Source: Bacteroidota bacterium
GTDB taxonomy: Bacteria; Bacteroidota; Bacteroidia; Chitinophagales; Chitinophagaceae
Direction: 5' to 3'
Assembly (NCBI GenBank): GCA_023423405.1
Contig: JAFAFR010000037.1
Span: 248,001-312,000 of the forward strand
DNA: 64,000 nt
The position numbers and the translations under genes are program-made. This document shows, piece after piece, positions 49,265-58,460 of this stretch (position 1 is its first letter; each line of letters opens with the position of its first letter). The notes under the pieces are model-generated. The model saw only the letters and a list, made by a program, of their open reading frames with translations, was not told where the DNA came from and did not search any database.

Positions 49265-51736
49265 TCAGGGCGCCGGTTCCAGTATATAAGTGTGTCCTTT
49301 CTTTGATGGAAAACGAAGAATATAATCCCTGCCATCTGCTACTGAACGAAGGCCTGTTCCTTTCAGCCGGAGGGGTTGGCTGCTGCGGGCCTGTTGCCAG
49401 CCGCCGCTATTGCTGAGAATAGTTGCATGTTGCAAATGGCCTTTGCTCCATACCATGTCTACCCCCAGGTTTCCGCGGGCACGGAGGCCCCTGACAGACC
49501 CCGAAGCCCAGGCTGCCGGCAGGGCTGGCAGCAGGTGGACTTCACCGATGCGGCTTTGTAACAACATCTCCATCATACCAGCAATGCCACCGAAATTTCC
49601 ATCGATCTGGAAAGGTGGATGGGCATCAAAAAAATTCGGATAAGTGCCACCGCCGCTGCCATAGTTAAAACCCGATTCGTCGGTATATTTCAGGAGGTCT
49701 CGTACTAACAGGTAGGCATGATCGCCGTCGAGCAGGCGGGCCCAGAAATTGATCTTCCAGGCCTTGCTCCAGCCCGTACCATCATCACCGCGCAACTCAA
49801 GCGTTTTCCGTGCAGCAACGGCAAATTCCGGGGTGGTAAGGGGAGATATCTGTGTACCCGGATGCAGTCCATAGAGATGGGATACATGCCGGTGATGCGG
49901 CTCCACATCTTCCCAGTCGCGGTTCCATTCCTGCAGGTTGCCTTTCTTACCGATGTGCAGTGGATAAAGCCTGGCCTTCATGGCCACCAGGCTGTCGCGA
50001 AACGCCTTATCGGTCTTCAATGCATCGGCCGCTGCAATCATATTGGTGAACAGGTCCCAGATGATCGACATATCCATGGTGCCAGCTACGGCTATGCCTG
50101 CCCGTTTGCCATCGCCATAAAAGAATTCATTTTCGGGAGAAGTGGAAGGCGCCACCACCAGCCATCCGTCTTTGTCGGTCACCAGCCAGGACATGGCGAA
50201 TTGCGCCGCACCTTTCATGAGGGGATAGGCTTTATCGCGAAGAAAACCGGTATCCAATGTAAAAGTGAAATGTTCCCACAGGTGCCGGCAGAGCCAGTTA
50301 CCACCCTGTGGCCAGTTGGCCCATTTGGGATCGCCCTGGCCTTTGTCGCCCACGGGATTGCTGACGGCCCAGATATCGGTATTGTGGTGGGCCACCCAGC
50401 CATTGGCGCCATAAAATTCACGGGCGGTGTAGCGGCCCGTTACGGAAACATCGCGGATGAGGTCAAACAGCGGCAGGTGCATATCGCTGAGCCCGGCCGT
50501 TTCAGCCGGCCAGTAATTCATCTGCGTATTGATGTTGATGGTGAAGTTGCTGCTCCAGGGTGCGCGGAGATGGTGGTTCCAGATGCCCTGCAGGTTTGCC
50601 GGCATGCCGCCGGGCCGGGAGGCACTGATGAGAAGATAGCGACCCATATTGAAGTAAAGCATTTCCAGGCCGGGGTCCTGCACACCTTTAGCATATTGTT
50701 TCAGTCGCTCATCACTGGGCAGGTCAGCGCCGGTTGCCTTCAACCCAATGTTCAGTTTTAAATCCACCTGGTTATAATAATACCGGTAGTCTGCCATATG
50801 CCGTTCTTTCAAACTAGCGTAAGAACGTGCAACGGCTTTGTTCATCCAGTCGCGGGCCAGGGCCAGCTCATCGCGGCCATCGCTATCGGGACATTTATCG
50901 AAACCGTTAAAGCTCGTAGCCAGGGAAAGCAGTATCACCAGCTCCTGTCCGCCTTCGAGCACCAGGCTGCTGTCATTACCCACCAGTTTGCCGCCCGATG
51001 GCAATAGCCTGCAGATGCCGGCAAAACGCATGCCGTTGCAACCACTGCTGTCGTCATAAATAACCGGTTGTTTATTCCTGTTATAGTAGTTGGGATCCAC
51101 ATGGGCAGGAGCTTTCCCCCTCAGAAGGATCTCTCCGCCGGTATAGGAAGTTTTTCCGTTCAACGGCGTACCAAACGAAAAAGACAGATTCAGCTCACCC
51201 GGCTGCGATGCCTTAAAACGCATTACCATTACCTGGTCTGGAAAGGAAACAAACGACTCTCTTTCATAGCGTATGTTCTTCACTGTGAAAACGGTGGATT
51301 GAACAGCATTTGAAAGATCCAGGCTGCGTTCATAGGAGGCGGTTACACCATCGGGAAGCGATTGCCGGATCACCAGGTCGCCGAAAGGCATATAAGACTC
51401 CGTATAAAGGCCCTGCATTTTTTTTGCCACCGTTTCGGCCGCCGCATAGTCTTCTTTCACCATCAGGATATTCCTGAGTTCGGCAAGATGATTTACCGCA
51501 TCGGGATTAATAGGCTCCCTGACCGGCCCGCCCGACCAGAGTGTGGCTTCGTTCAATTGAATTTTTTCTTCGCCAACGCCTCCAAATACCATGGCGCCGA
51601 TCCTGCCGTTACCCAGCGGCAGGGCTTCGGTCCAGTGAACCGCGGGAGTCCTGTACCATAGTTTCTGGCTTTGCTGTGCGCTGGCCATCTTACCTAGCGT
51701 GAGAAGGCTGATGCAGCCGTAGATCAGTTTTTTCAT
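49265..51736 (-). CDS. Alpha-L-fucosidase, GH95
   Basis: This 823-residue secreted protein (signal 1-20) matches GH95. The N-terminal beta domain (LPLGNGRIGAMVFGGV, IQLNEATLWSGGP) is followed by the (alpha/alpha)6 barrel. Family catalytic residues can be placed by motif: NINTQMNYWPAE (Asn pair, around 402), STSPENEFF (general acid Glu, around 535) and QIDGNFGGIAG (Asp, around 710). GH95 enzymes remove alpha-1,2-linked fucose, or galactose in some members, from glycans such as xyloglucan or mucins. The zinc dehydrogenase gene starts its leftward transcript 6 bp upstream, so the two are probably co-transcribed. Confidence 0.94.
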   Translation of the reverse strand: MKKLIYGCISLLTLGKMASAQQSQKLWYRTPAVHWTEALPLGNGRIGAMVFGGVGEEKIQLNEATLWSGGPVREPINPDAVNHLAELRNILMVKEDYAAAETVAKKMQGLYTESYMPFGDLVIRQSLPDGVTASYERSLDLSNAVQSTVFTVKNIRYERESFVSFPDQVMVMRFKASQPGELNLSFSFGTPLNGKTSYTGGEILLRGKAPAHVDPNYYNRNKQPVIYDDSSGCNGMRFAGICRLLPSGGKLVGNDSSLVLEGGQELVILLSLATSFNGFDKCPDSDGRDELALARDWMNKAVARSYASLKERHMADYRYYYNQVDLKLNIGLKATGADLPSDERLKQYAKGVQDPGLEMLYFNMGRYLLISASRPGGMPANLQGIWNHHLRAPWSSNFTININTQMNYWPAETAGLSDMHLPLFDLIRDVSVTGRYTAREFYGANGWVAHHNTDIWAVSNPVGDKGQGDPKWANWPQGGNWLCRHLWEHFTFTLDTGFLRDKAYPLMKGAAQFAMSWLVTDKDGWLVVAPSTSPENEFFYGDGKRAGIAVAGTMDMSIIWDLFTNMIAAADALKTDKAFRDSLVAMKARLYPLHIGKKGNLQEWNRDWEDVEPHHRHVSHLYGLHPGTQISPLTTPEFAVAARKTLELRGDDGTGWSKAWKINFWARLLDGDHAYLLVRDLLKYTDESGFNYGSGGGTYPNFFDAHPPFQIDGNFGGIAGMMEMLLQSRIGEVHLLPALPAAWASGSVRGLRARGNLGVDMVWSKGHLQHATILSNSGGWQQARSSQPLRLKGTGLRSVADGRDYILRFPSKKGHTYILEPAP

Positions 51737-51742
51737 ATCCGT

Positions 51743-52759
51743 TCAGTCCTTGTTTACCATGGCTTTGAGCACGCCGTTTGCAGGGTCGAGCCAGGAAGGG
51801 AAAACCTGGTGGAGTTCTGTAAAGGGAACGCGGTGTGTGATAAGCGACAGCGCATCCACCTGCCTGCCGGCGATAGCGCCCGTCACCTGTTCAAAATCCT
51901 CTCTCGTAGCATTTCGGCTACTCATGAGCGTGGTTTCCTTTTTGTGAAATTCGGGATGGCTGAAAGAGAAGGCCTCCTTCTGCAATCCTATCAATACATA
52001 TTTTCCACCATGCGCCAGGTAGGAAAGTCCGGCTTCGATGGCGTTGAGGTTTCCGGTGGCATCCATAACCACTACCGGCATATCACCGCGACTGATCTCC
52101 TGCAATCGTTCCAATATCGGTTGTCCGGCACCGTTGATGAACCAGGAAGCGCGGCCTGACTGGCGGCAATGTTCGAGGCGGCCCGCGTTACGATCCAGCG
52201 CAATCACTTCTGCATCGGCCAGTTGGGCAAATTCCATCGCGGCCATGCCGATGGGTCCCGCACCCACCACCAGCACCAGGTCGCCCGGCTGCACCTGCGC
52301 AATGCGTACCGCATGGGCGCCGATGGCCAGCGGTTCCACCAGGGCCAGTTCGTCGAGCGAAAGCCCGCGACTCTTCACCAGTTTGTCCACCGGCACTTGT
52401 ATGTAGTCGGCCATGCCGCCGTCCACATGCACGCCCATCACCTGCATATGACTGCAGCAATTCGTTTTTCCCCTTCGGCAGGCTATGCAGTGCCCGCAGT
52501 TCAGGTAGGGCAGAAAGCTCACGGTTTCTCCTTCCTCAAATCCCTGTCCCGCTTCGATCGCAGCGATCTCTGCAGCCAGTTCATGACCAAGGATGCGCGG
52601 GTACTGAAAATAAGGCTGTGTTCCTTCGAAAGCATGCAGGTCGGTTCCGCAGATCCCGATGCGGCGGATGCGCAGGATGGCATGTCCCGGTAACAGCATC
52701 GGGTCGGGACGTTCTTCGAAACCGAAGCGGAAAGGTTCCTGGCAGATCAGGGTATTCAT
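51743..52759 (-). CDS. Zinc-dependent alcohol/sugar dehydrogenase (MDR family)
   Basis: This 338-residue medium-chain dehydrogenase has catalytic zinc ligands C37 (GICGTDLH) and H59-E60 (LGHELAAE), and the structural zinc cysteines C88, C91, C94 and C102 (spacing C-x2-C-x2-C-x7-C). The NAD(P) motif is VVGAGPIGMAAME (in about 164-177). Relatives act on threonine, sorbitol, L-fucose, galactitol or similar polyols. It sits 6 bp upstream of the GH95 fucosidase on the same strand, which points towards oxidation of fucose or another released sugar, but the substrate is inferred only from context. Confidence 0.88.
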   Translation of the reverse strand: MNTLICQEPFRFGFEERPDPMLLPGHAILRIRRIGICGTDLHAFEGTQPYFQYPRILGHELAAEIAAIEAGQGFEEGETVSFLPYLNCGHCIACRRGKTNCCSHMQVMGVHVDGGMADYIQVPVDKLVKSRGLSLDELALVEPLAIGAHAVRIAQVQPGDLVLVVGAGPIGMAAMEFAQLADAEVIALDRNAGRLEHCRQSGRASWFINGAGQPILERLQEISRGDMPVVVMDATGNLNAIEAGLSYLAHGGKYVLIGLQKEAFSFSHPEFHKKETTLMSSRNATREDFEQVTGAIAGRQVDALSLITHRVPFTELHQVFPSWLDPANGVLKAMVNKD

Positions 52760-52826
52760 GGCCCTGTAAACCTAGCAGGAATTGGAATTGCCTACGATTA
52801 CAGAAGCGTCAAATTATGAGAAGATT

Positions 52827-55487
52827 TTAACTCCGCCATCGTTTGGGCGAAAGCCGCGGCCAGAGCCATTTGAACAGTTCCATCACCAAAAAGACAGAAA
52901 TGGCGGCAGGCAGCAACAGCAACCATTCCCGGGCTTTAATGGGTTCAAGCTGCAGGATATCGTTCAGGCCCGGTATATAGGCTGCAGATATATGGATGAG
53001 CTGGGCAGCAACGATGCCCAACATCAATACAGGGTTATCGCCGAAGGGAACCCTGAAAATACTGCGTGTTTCGGAACGGCAGTTCAGCACATGGAAATTC
53101 TGGATCAGCACCATCAGCATCATAATGATGGTGCGACCATGCCTTTCATTAAAACCCGGTTGTTTGATGAGGTAAGACCATACACCAAAGACCAGGAAGG
53201 CCATGAAGAGGCCGGACACCAGTATCTGCGCCGTCATCTGTTTATCGAAAATGCTTTCTCCCGGTCTGCGCGGCGGACGCTGCATCACGGAGGGATCTCC
53301 TTTTTCAAAAGCCAGCGCAATATCCTGTATGCCATTGGTCATCAGGTTGAGCCAGAGCAGTTGCACGGCGATAAAAGGCAGGGGCAGGTTGGTAAAGATG
53401 GCCAGGGCCACTGCCAGCAATTCGGCGAGGCCGGTGGAAATGAGCAGGTAAATGATCTTGCGCAGGTTTTCGTAAGTGAAGCGCCCTTCTTCCACACCCG
53501 CTTCAATGGAAGCAAAATTGTTATCCGCTACGATGATGGAAGCCGCTTCCTTGGCCAGTTCCGTACCCGAACCCATAGCCACTCCAATGTGCGCCGACTT
53601 CAAAGCAGGCGCATCGTTGGCGCCGTCGCCCGTTACGGCCACAAAATGTCCCATCTCCTTCATGGCTTCCACGATCTTTTGTTTCTGCAACGGCGCCACG
53701 CGTGCAAACACTGTTTTGCCGGAGATCTTTTCTGCAAGTTGCTGCACGGGTAACTGGTCGATGGCAGACAGTTCCGATCCGGAGATAACATCGCCGGCTT
53801 CTTTCGCAATGCCGAGTGAACGGGCAATGGCCAGGGCTGTTGCCGGATGATCGCCGGTAACCATCACCACCTCGATGCCCGCGTCGCGGCAATGCTTTAC
53901 GGCATCAACGGCTTCGGCCCGCAAAGGATCGATCATGCCGATGAGGCCATACAACTGCAACGCCGGCAATTGTTCATGATCGGTAGAAGTCGCGGGGGTG
54001 CCGGCCAGGGCCAGTACGCGGTATCCCTCCGTCGCCATCTTTTCAGACATCGCATTCACCTGCCCGCGAATGCCTGGTTCGAGATGTGGCGCCACGGTTT
54101 CCACAGCACCCTTCATGGCAAAAAGCAATTGCTCGCCCTCACGGTAATAGGCAGCCGAATATTTCTTCTCCGACTCATAGGGGATCATTTCTTCCAGCTT
54201 TGCTTTGGCCAGGTAGTATTTGGGTTCACGGCCCACCTTATAGGTAAGTGCCCGGAGCGCTACGTCCACCGCATCGCCGGAGTGTTCCCAGCCATCGCCC
54301 TTCCGGCGCAGGATGCCCTCGTTGGCAAAAATGGCGGCGAGTAAAAAGCGCGACAGCTCCTCGTCGGGCTCGTTGATGGGTTGGTTGTCCATCAACACCT
54401 GTCCCTCACCGTTATATCCCTGCCCGCTGACCGAATAGGTTTTGCCGGAAGGCATATGAAGCTGTTTAACCGATTGCTGGTCCATCGTAAGCGTACCGGT
54501 TTTATCGGAGGCGATCATGGTGCAACTGCCGAGGCCTTCAACAGCGGGCAGTTTGCGCACGATCACATTTCTTTTGGCCATGCGGCGGGTACCGATGGAA
54601 AGGGCAACCGTGAGCGCCACAGGAAGACCTTCCGGTATGGCCGATACACCCACCGCCACCATCAGGAAGAAGATCTCAATGGCGGGAATGCCTTCGAAAT
54701 AACCGATCACGCCGAGGACCACACAAAACACCAGTACGATGATGCTGATCTTTTTGGAAAAGGATTCCATGCGCCGCACAAGAGGCGGTTGCTCTCCTGC
54801 TGTTACGCGCAGCGAATCCGCGATCTTGCCAATCTGGGTATGGGCGGCGGTGGCGGTGACCAGTCCCAGCCCCCTGCCCTTTTGCACGGTGGTAGCGGCA
54901 AAAGCCATATTGCCGCGGTCGCCGAGTGGCAGCTCTTCACCGCCTTCGAGGGCATCGGTTGTTTTGTGCACTGCTTCCGATTCGCCGGTCAGCAGTGCCT
55001 CTTCGATGGTGAGGTCGTTGGTTTCGAGGAGCCGGAGATCGGCCGGCACTTTGGCGCCCGATTCCAGCAGAACGATGTCGCCGGGTACCAGGTCTTCGGA
55101 ATCCACTTCGCGGACACCGCCGTCGCGTCTAACCCTGCTGTGTACCCGAACCAGGTTGCGCAGGGCCTGGGCGCTGTTTTCCGCCCGGCTTTCCTGGTAA
55201 GCGCCGAGGCAGGCGTTGATGAGAATGATGGCAGCAATGAAAATAGTGTCTTTCAGGTCGCCCGTTGCGCCGGAGATGATGGCGGCAGCGATCAACACAT
55301 AGATCAGGGGATTGAGGAACTGGCTGAAAAAGATCACCGCCAGGGACTTGCTTTTGGGTTGCGGAATGCTGTTTTTGCCGAAGCGGGCAAGCCGCTCCTG
55401 CACCTGCGTGGTGTTAAGTCCCTCCTGCTGCACGCCGGCCTGTTGCAGGGCTTCGGTTATAGATAACTGGTGGTATGTTTTTTTCAT
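52827..55487 (-). CDS. Calcium-transporting P-type ATPase (P2-type)
   Basis: This 886-residue cation pump hydrolyses ATP to move Ca2+ or a related ion across the membrane. The N-terminal cation-ATPase domain is followed by about ten TM segments. TGES appears in ALLTGESEAVHK, and PEGLPVALTVALSIGTRRMAKRNVIVRKL is cut here to its key PEGL motif, typical of P2-type pumps. DKTGTLTM holds the phosphorylated D328. VTGDGANDAPALKSAHIGVAMG is the hinge (given as TGDGANDAP). Ion specificity is not proven. It is a single gene with a plausible promoter at 55517-55548; it is not coupled to the dehydrogenase. Confidence 0.93.
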   Translation of the reverse strand: MKKTYHQLSITEALQQAGVQQEGLNTTQVQERLARFGKNSIPQPKSKSLAVIFFSQFLNPLIYVLIAAAIISGATGDLKDTIFIAAIILINACLGAYQESRAENSAQALRNLVRVHSRVRRDGGVREVDSEDLVPGDIVLLESGAKVPADLRLLETNDLTIEEALLTGESEAVHKTTDALEGGEELPLGDRGNMAFAATTVQKGRGLGLVTATAAHTQIGKIADSLRVTAGEQPPLVRRMESFSKKISIIVLVFCVVLGVIGYFEGIPAIEIFFLMVAVGVSAIPEGLPVALTVALSIGTRRMAKRNVIVRKLPAVEGLGSCTMIASDKTGTLTMDQQSVKQLHMPSGKTYSVSGQGYNGEGQVLMDNQPINEPDEELSRFLLAAIFANEGILRRKGDGWEHSGDAVDVALRALTYKVGREPKYYLAKAKLEEMIPYESEKKYSAAYYREGEQLLFAMKGAVETVAPHLEPGIRGQVNAMSEKMATEGYRVLALAGTPATSTDHEQLPALQLYGLIGMIDPLRAEAVDAVKHCRDAGIEVVMVTGDHPATALAIARSLGIAKEAGDVISGSELSAIDQLPVQQLAEKISGKTVFARVAPLQKQKIVEAMKEMGHFVAVTGDGANDAPALKSAHIGVAMGSGTELAKEAASIIVADNNFASIEAGVEEGRFTYENLRKIIYLLISTGLAELLAVALAIFTNLPLPFIAVQLLWLNLMTNGIQDIALAFEKGDPSVMQRPPRRPGESIFDKQMTAQILVSGLFMAFLVFGVWSYLIKQPGFNERHGRTIIMMLMVLIQNFHVLNCRSETRSIFRVPFGDNPVLMLGIVAAQLIHISAAYIPGLNDILQLEPIKAREWLLLLPAAISVFLVMELFKWLWPRLSPKRWRS

Positions 55488-55516
55488 GCCTTTGCCTGTT
55501 CTCTCAATTTACTGCA

Positions 55517-55548
55517 CAAATTCAAGGAAGCCCCGGCTATTGGGCAAA
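55517..55548 (-). promoter_or_regulatory. Putative promoter of the P-type ATPase gene
   Basis: On the minus strand TTTG (55548-55545), 20 bp and TGAATTTG (55524-55517) fit TTTG-N20-TAnnTTTG with one mismatch. It lies about 30 bp before the ATG at 55487. Confidence 0.55.
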
Positions 55549-55595
55549 TGCATATTTCGTGCCCCTGTGGCGGCCCGATTTTCAGGCCGGAATAT

Positions 55596-56867
55596 CTATT
55601 TTTCATACAACGCCCCATCAATGGGAAATGCCTGCCCGGAAAAAGCAAGGCAACTGGTCCAGGGCATGTCGGCGCCCGACCAGAACGGGTCGGAAGCGGC
55701 AAGGCCCAGGGGCAGGAAAGCCGTTGTACAAAGGTAGAGGCTGCCAGTGGAGATATATCCTTCACCAATGCCCGGCTGGTGACCGGCGAGGCCGATGGTG
55801 AGCCATCCCTTTGCATCGAAACCGGATGCTGGATCGAGGGTACGGCGCAGCACGGCGGTAAGCGCGCAGCGCACCTGCGCCGGCGGCAGGTCAGCGGGCA
55901 GGGACTGCAGCAGGGCTACCTGTGCCAGGGCGTGAAAGGCGCCGCAGCGATAAGCCAGCGATCGCCCCAGTGGCGGAAAAGAGCCATCGGGCGCGATCAT
56001 TCTTTCCAGGATGGCCGCATAGCGCTGGCTGCGGCTGGTGAACAGTGCCAGCTCCTGCTGCATGCCGCCGCGCACCTTGTGAATGGTACGCACTACATCG
56101 AGCAACATGGGATGGATGACATAACTGTTGTAATAGTCCATGTGCAGGCTGGGACCATCGCCATAAATGCCATCGCCCTTGTACCATTGCTGGTGCTGGC
56201 GGATGGCATAGTCGACCCGCATGGCGTCGTAGTTACCGTCAAAGGCCAGGAGGGCCGCTTCAATCGTAGCCGAAAAAAGCAGCCAGTTGCTGAAGGGTGG
56301 CCGGGTAACGCGGGTGGCCCGGAGCGCCTCCAGCACCTGTAGCCGTGTGGCTTTGGGCAGCGGCTCCCAGAGCTGGCGCGGTGCGCGAAGCAGGGCCTGG
56401 GCAAGAAAAGCGGCATCTACCAGTGGCTGGCCCGGCTGGCTGAAATTGAGGTAATCTGGCGCAGCGGGGTCCACGGCATGCGTGAGGGATTGCAGGGCCA
56501 GTTGCCGGAACCGCGACTGCAGCGCCTTTTCTTTTTCACCCGCAACGGTGGCTTCCAGCCAGGGCGCCATGCCGGCAAGCGTACGGCCAAAAGCTTCCAG
56601 GTGCGTCACCGAAGACCGGTCCGTAACGCCGGGTTTCGATTCCACCGGCATCTCTTTTTTCAGGCGGTTCGCGGCCAGGGCGCTGAGCACAGGGCTGCTG
56701 ATCTTTTCAAGTTGCGCCAGCCAGTATTCCCGCGGCGATGGCGCAGGTGGCGCAACAGCATTCCGCCCTGCCGCACCGGGCAGTTTCTCTTCACCGCCGG
56801 TCGCTGCAGACAGCCCCAGGGGCGTGGCCAGCAGCGGAACGGCTTTGATAAAATTGCGTCGTATCAT
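55596..56867 (-). CDS. DUF2264 family protein, Tat-type exported
   Basis: This 423-residue protein begins IRRNFIKAVPLLATPLG, which fits a twin-arginine signal. The rest matches DUF2264: HLEAFGRTLAGMAPWL (about 90-105), RPPFSNWLLFSATIEAALL, QWYKGDGIYGDGPSLHMDYYNSYVIHPMLL (cut to GDGPSLHMDYYNSYVIHPM), and the later LGRSLAYRCGAFHAL. The family has an (alpha/alpha)-barrel fold and is often linked with polysaccharide breakdown in Bacteroidota, but no activity is firmly established. It is read leftward and lies about 110 bp upstream of the P-type ATPase gene. Confidence 0.85.
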   Translation of the reverse strand: MIRRNFIKAVPLLATPLGLSAATGGEEKLPGAAGRNAVAPPAPSPREYWLAQLEKISSPVLSALAANRLKKEMPVESKPGVTDRSSVTHLEAFGRTLAGMAPWLEATVAGEKEKALQSRFRQLALQSLTHAVDPAAPDYLNFSQPGQPLVDAAFLAQALLRAPRQLWEPLPKATRLQVLEALRATRVTRPPFSNWLLFSATIEAALLAFDGNYDAMRVDYAIRQHQQWYKGDGIYGDGPSLHMDYYNSYVIHPMLLDVVRTIHKVRGGMQQELALFTSRSQRYAAILERMIAPDGSFPPLGRSLAYRCGAFHALAQVALLQSLPADLPPAQVRCALTAVLRRTLDPASGFDAKGWLTIGLAGHQPGIGEGYISTGSLYLCTTAFLPLGLAASDPFWSGADMPWTSCLAFSGQAFPIDGALYEK

Positions 56868-56959
56868 AGTAACAAGATAAGCATTGCCGGTAAAGCTGCA
56901 TTAACCATTGTTTTACAATAGAACGGGCGTTGCGGCTGTGTACCCCGGAATATCTTGTT

Positions 56960-56967
56960 TAATTTTG
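56960..56967 (+). promoter_or_regulatory. -7 box for the second efflux operon
   Basis: TAATTTTG matches TAnnTTTG exactly, 7 bp before the ATG at 56975. A TTG at 56930-56932 is 27 bp away, longer than usual. The leader would be nearly absent. Confidence 0.45.
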
Positions 56968-56974
56968 GCCCCTG

Positions 56975-57310
56975 ATGAGAATGGCTTTTGTTTTAATCAA
57001 CCTGTGTGTATTGTTGCTGGGAGGCCGTGCCGCTACCGTTTCCCGGATCGCAGACAGATCCCCCATCTGCAACGCGCATTTCTGCCAACTCTCTCCCTCC
57101 GATAACAACAGTAATTTCTTCTGTGAAGAACAGGAAGAGGAAGACAATGGCGATGCCGGCATCCGCCAACAGGGTGGCGACCCCATGAACCTGGTTGCCG
57201 CACCGCGCGCCCTTCCTCCGGTCGATTGCTGCGAAAACGCCAGCCTGTCGCCAGGCTACCGGGCACCTGCAACCGATAAATACATCCTGCTGCGGGCCAT
57301 CCGCGTCTGA
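56975..57310 (+). CDS. Small exported Cys-rich acidic protein before RND operon
   Basis: The 111-residue frame has a signal peptide (about 1-20: MRMAFVLINLCVLLLGGRAA). The mature part carries CNAHFC (32-37), an acidic run with one Cys (FFCEEQEEEDNG), CC (85-86), and the end DKYILLRAIRV. No family is assigned. It lies directly after a -7 box and 67 bp before the MFP gene on the same strand, so it is probably the first gene of the operon. The His/Cys motif suggests metal binding, in line with a metal or drug efflux role, but this is speculation. A minus-strand frame overlapping it is less plausible, because it lacks a promoter. Confidence 0.5.
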   Translation: MRMAFVLINLCVLLLGGRAATVSRIADRSPICNAHFCQLSPSDNNSNFFCEEQEEEDNGDAGIRQQGGDPMNLVAAPRALPPVDCCENASLSPGYRAPATDKYILLRAIRV

Positions 57311-57377
57311 TTGCTTACCCCGTATTTCTAACGAGGCCATCGCAGGTATTCACCGAATCATATCTATATCATTTACC

Positions 57378-58460
57378 ATGAAACAATTTTTCGTGTATAT
57401 CAGCCTGTTAGGGCTGGTTTACCAGACAGGCTGTACGAGCAAGGGCGCTAAAAGAGAAGCAACCATCAGCTATGCCATTACCAGTCCGCTGAAAGTGGAC
57501 ACTTCCTTCAGCAAAGACTATGTGGCGCAGATCCGCTCCATCCGCAACATCGAGATCAGGGCCCAGGAAAAGGGATTCCTGCAAAATATTTACGTGGACG
57601 AAGGACAGCAGGTGAAGGCGGGACAGGTATTGTTCCGCATCATGCCCAAAATGTACGAAGCTGAACTGCAGAAGGCCGAGGCCGAAACCAGGGCGGCGGA
57701 AATTGAGCTGCAGAACACAAAGGCGCTGGTAGAAAAAAACGTGGTGTCGCCCAACGAACAGGCCATGGCCCAGGCAAAACTCGACCAGGCCCGGGCAGAA
57801 ACGGCGCTCGCCCAACTGCATCTTTCCTTTACCGAGATCAGGGCGCCCTTCGACGGCAGCATCGACCGGATCCCCAAAAAACTCGGCAGCCTGATCGACG
57901 AAGGTGAGCTGCTGACCAGCCTTTCCGACAACAGCCAGATGTTTGCCTATTTCAATGTATCGGAACCCGAGTACCTCGATTATCAAACCAATGTAAAGAA
58001 CCGGGGCGCCGCGCAGGTGAACCTCCTGCTCGCCAACAATACCCAGTTGAAATACCGGGGCCAGGTGGAAACCATTGAAAGTGAGTTCGACAATGAAACC
58101 GGCAATATTGCCTTCCGCGCCAAATTCCCCAACCCCGACCGGCTGCTGCGCCACGGCGAAACCGGCAAAGTGCTGATGACCATGCCCCTGCACGGCGCCC
58201 TGCTGATTCCGCAGAAAGCGACCTATGAAATACAGGACAAAAAATTTGTGTTCGTGGTGGATAAGAACAATACCGTTCATTCCCGCAACATCAATATACT
58301 CGGCGAACTGCCCGACATCTACATCATTGAATCGGGACTCGCGGAAAACGAAAACATCTTACTCGAAGGCGTACAGAAAGTGAAAGACGACGAACGGATC
58401 AACTTCACGTACCAGGCGCCCCGGGAAGTTATCCATCACCTACGGTTAAAAGCGGAATAA
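57378..58460 (+). CDS. RND efflux periplasmic adaptor, second operon
   Basis: The protein has 360 residues from MKQFFVYIS (57378). The frame to 57195 overlaps the small protein in another phase and is not preferred. It is a lipoprotein (QTGC, C19) of the HlyD/AcrA family: beta-barrel entry (IRSIRNIEIRAQEKGFLQNI), a lipoyl-like unit (VDEGQQVKAGQVLFRI), a helical hairpin rich in Ala/Glu (about 90-150), LHLSFTEIRAPFDGSIDRI and the C-terminal part. The start codon of the RND gene overlaps its stop by one base, so the two are coupled. It serves the pump encoded at 58460. Confidence 0.93.
   Translation: MKQFFVYISLLGLVYQTGCTSKGAKREATISYAITSPLKVDTSFSKDYVAQIRSIRNIEIRAQEKGFLQNIYVDEGQQVKAGQVLFRIMPKMYEAELQKAEAETRAAEIELQNTKALVEKNVVSPNEQAMAQAKLDQARAETALAQLHLSFTEIRAPFDGSIDRIPKKLGSLIDEGELLTSLSDNSQMFAYFNVSEPEYLDYQTNVKNRGAAQVNLLLANNTQLKYRGQVETIESEFDNETGNIAFRAKFPNPDRLLRHGETGKVLMTMPLHGALLIPQKATYEIQDKKFVFVVDKNNTVHSRNINILGELPDIYIIESGLAENENILLEGVQKVKDDERINFTYQAPREVIHHLRLKAE

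Noticed and set aside
49718..50761. 347-codon plus-strand frame
   Set aside because: Antisense to the GH95 gene; no recognisable domain.
54381..55466. 361-codon plus-strand frame
   Set aside because: Antisense to the P-type ATPase, whose catalytic motifs are intact on the other strand.
55596..56867. DUF2264 gene as part of an operon with the P-type ATPase
   Set aside because: A plausible separate promoter lies between them (55517-55548) and the gap is about 110 bp, so a shared transcript is not assumed.
56993..57340. Minus-strand frame opposite the small protein before the second efflux operon
   Set aside because: No promoter or signal peptide; the plus-strand frame has both a -7 box and a signal peptide.
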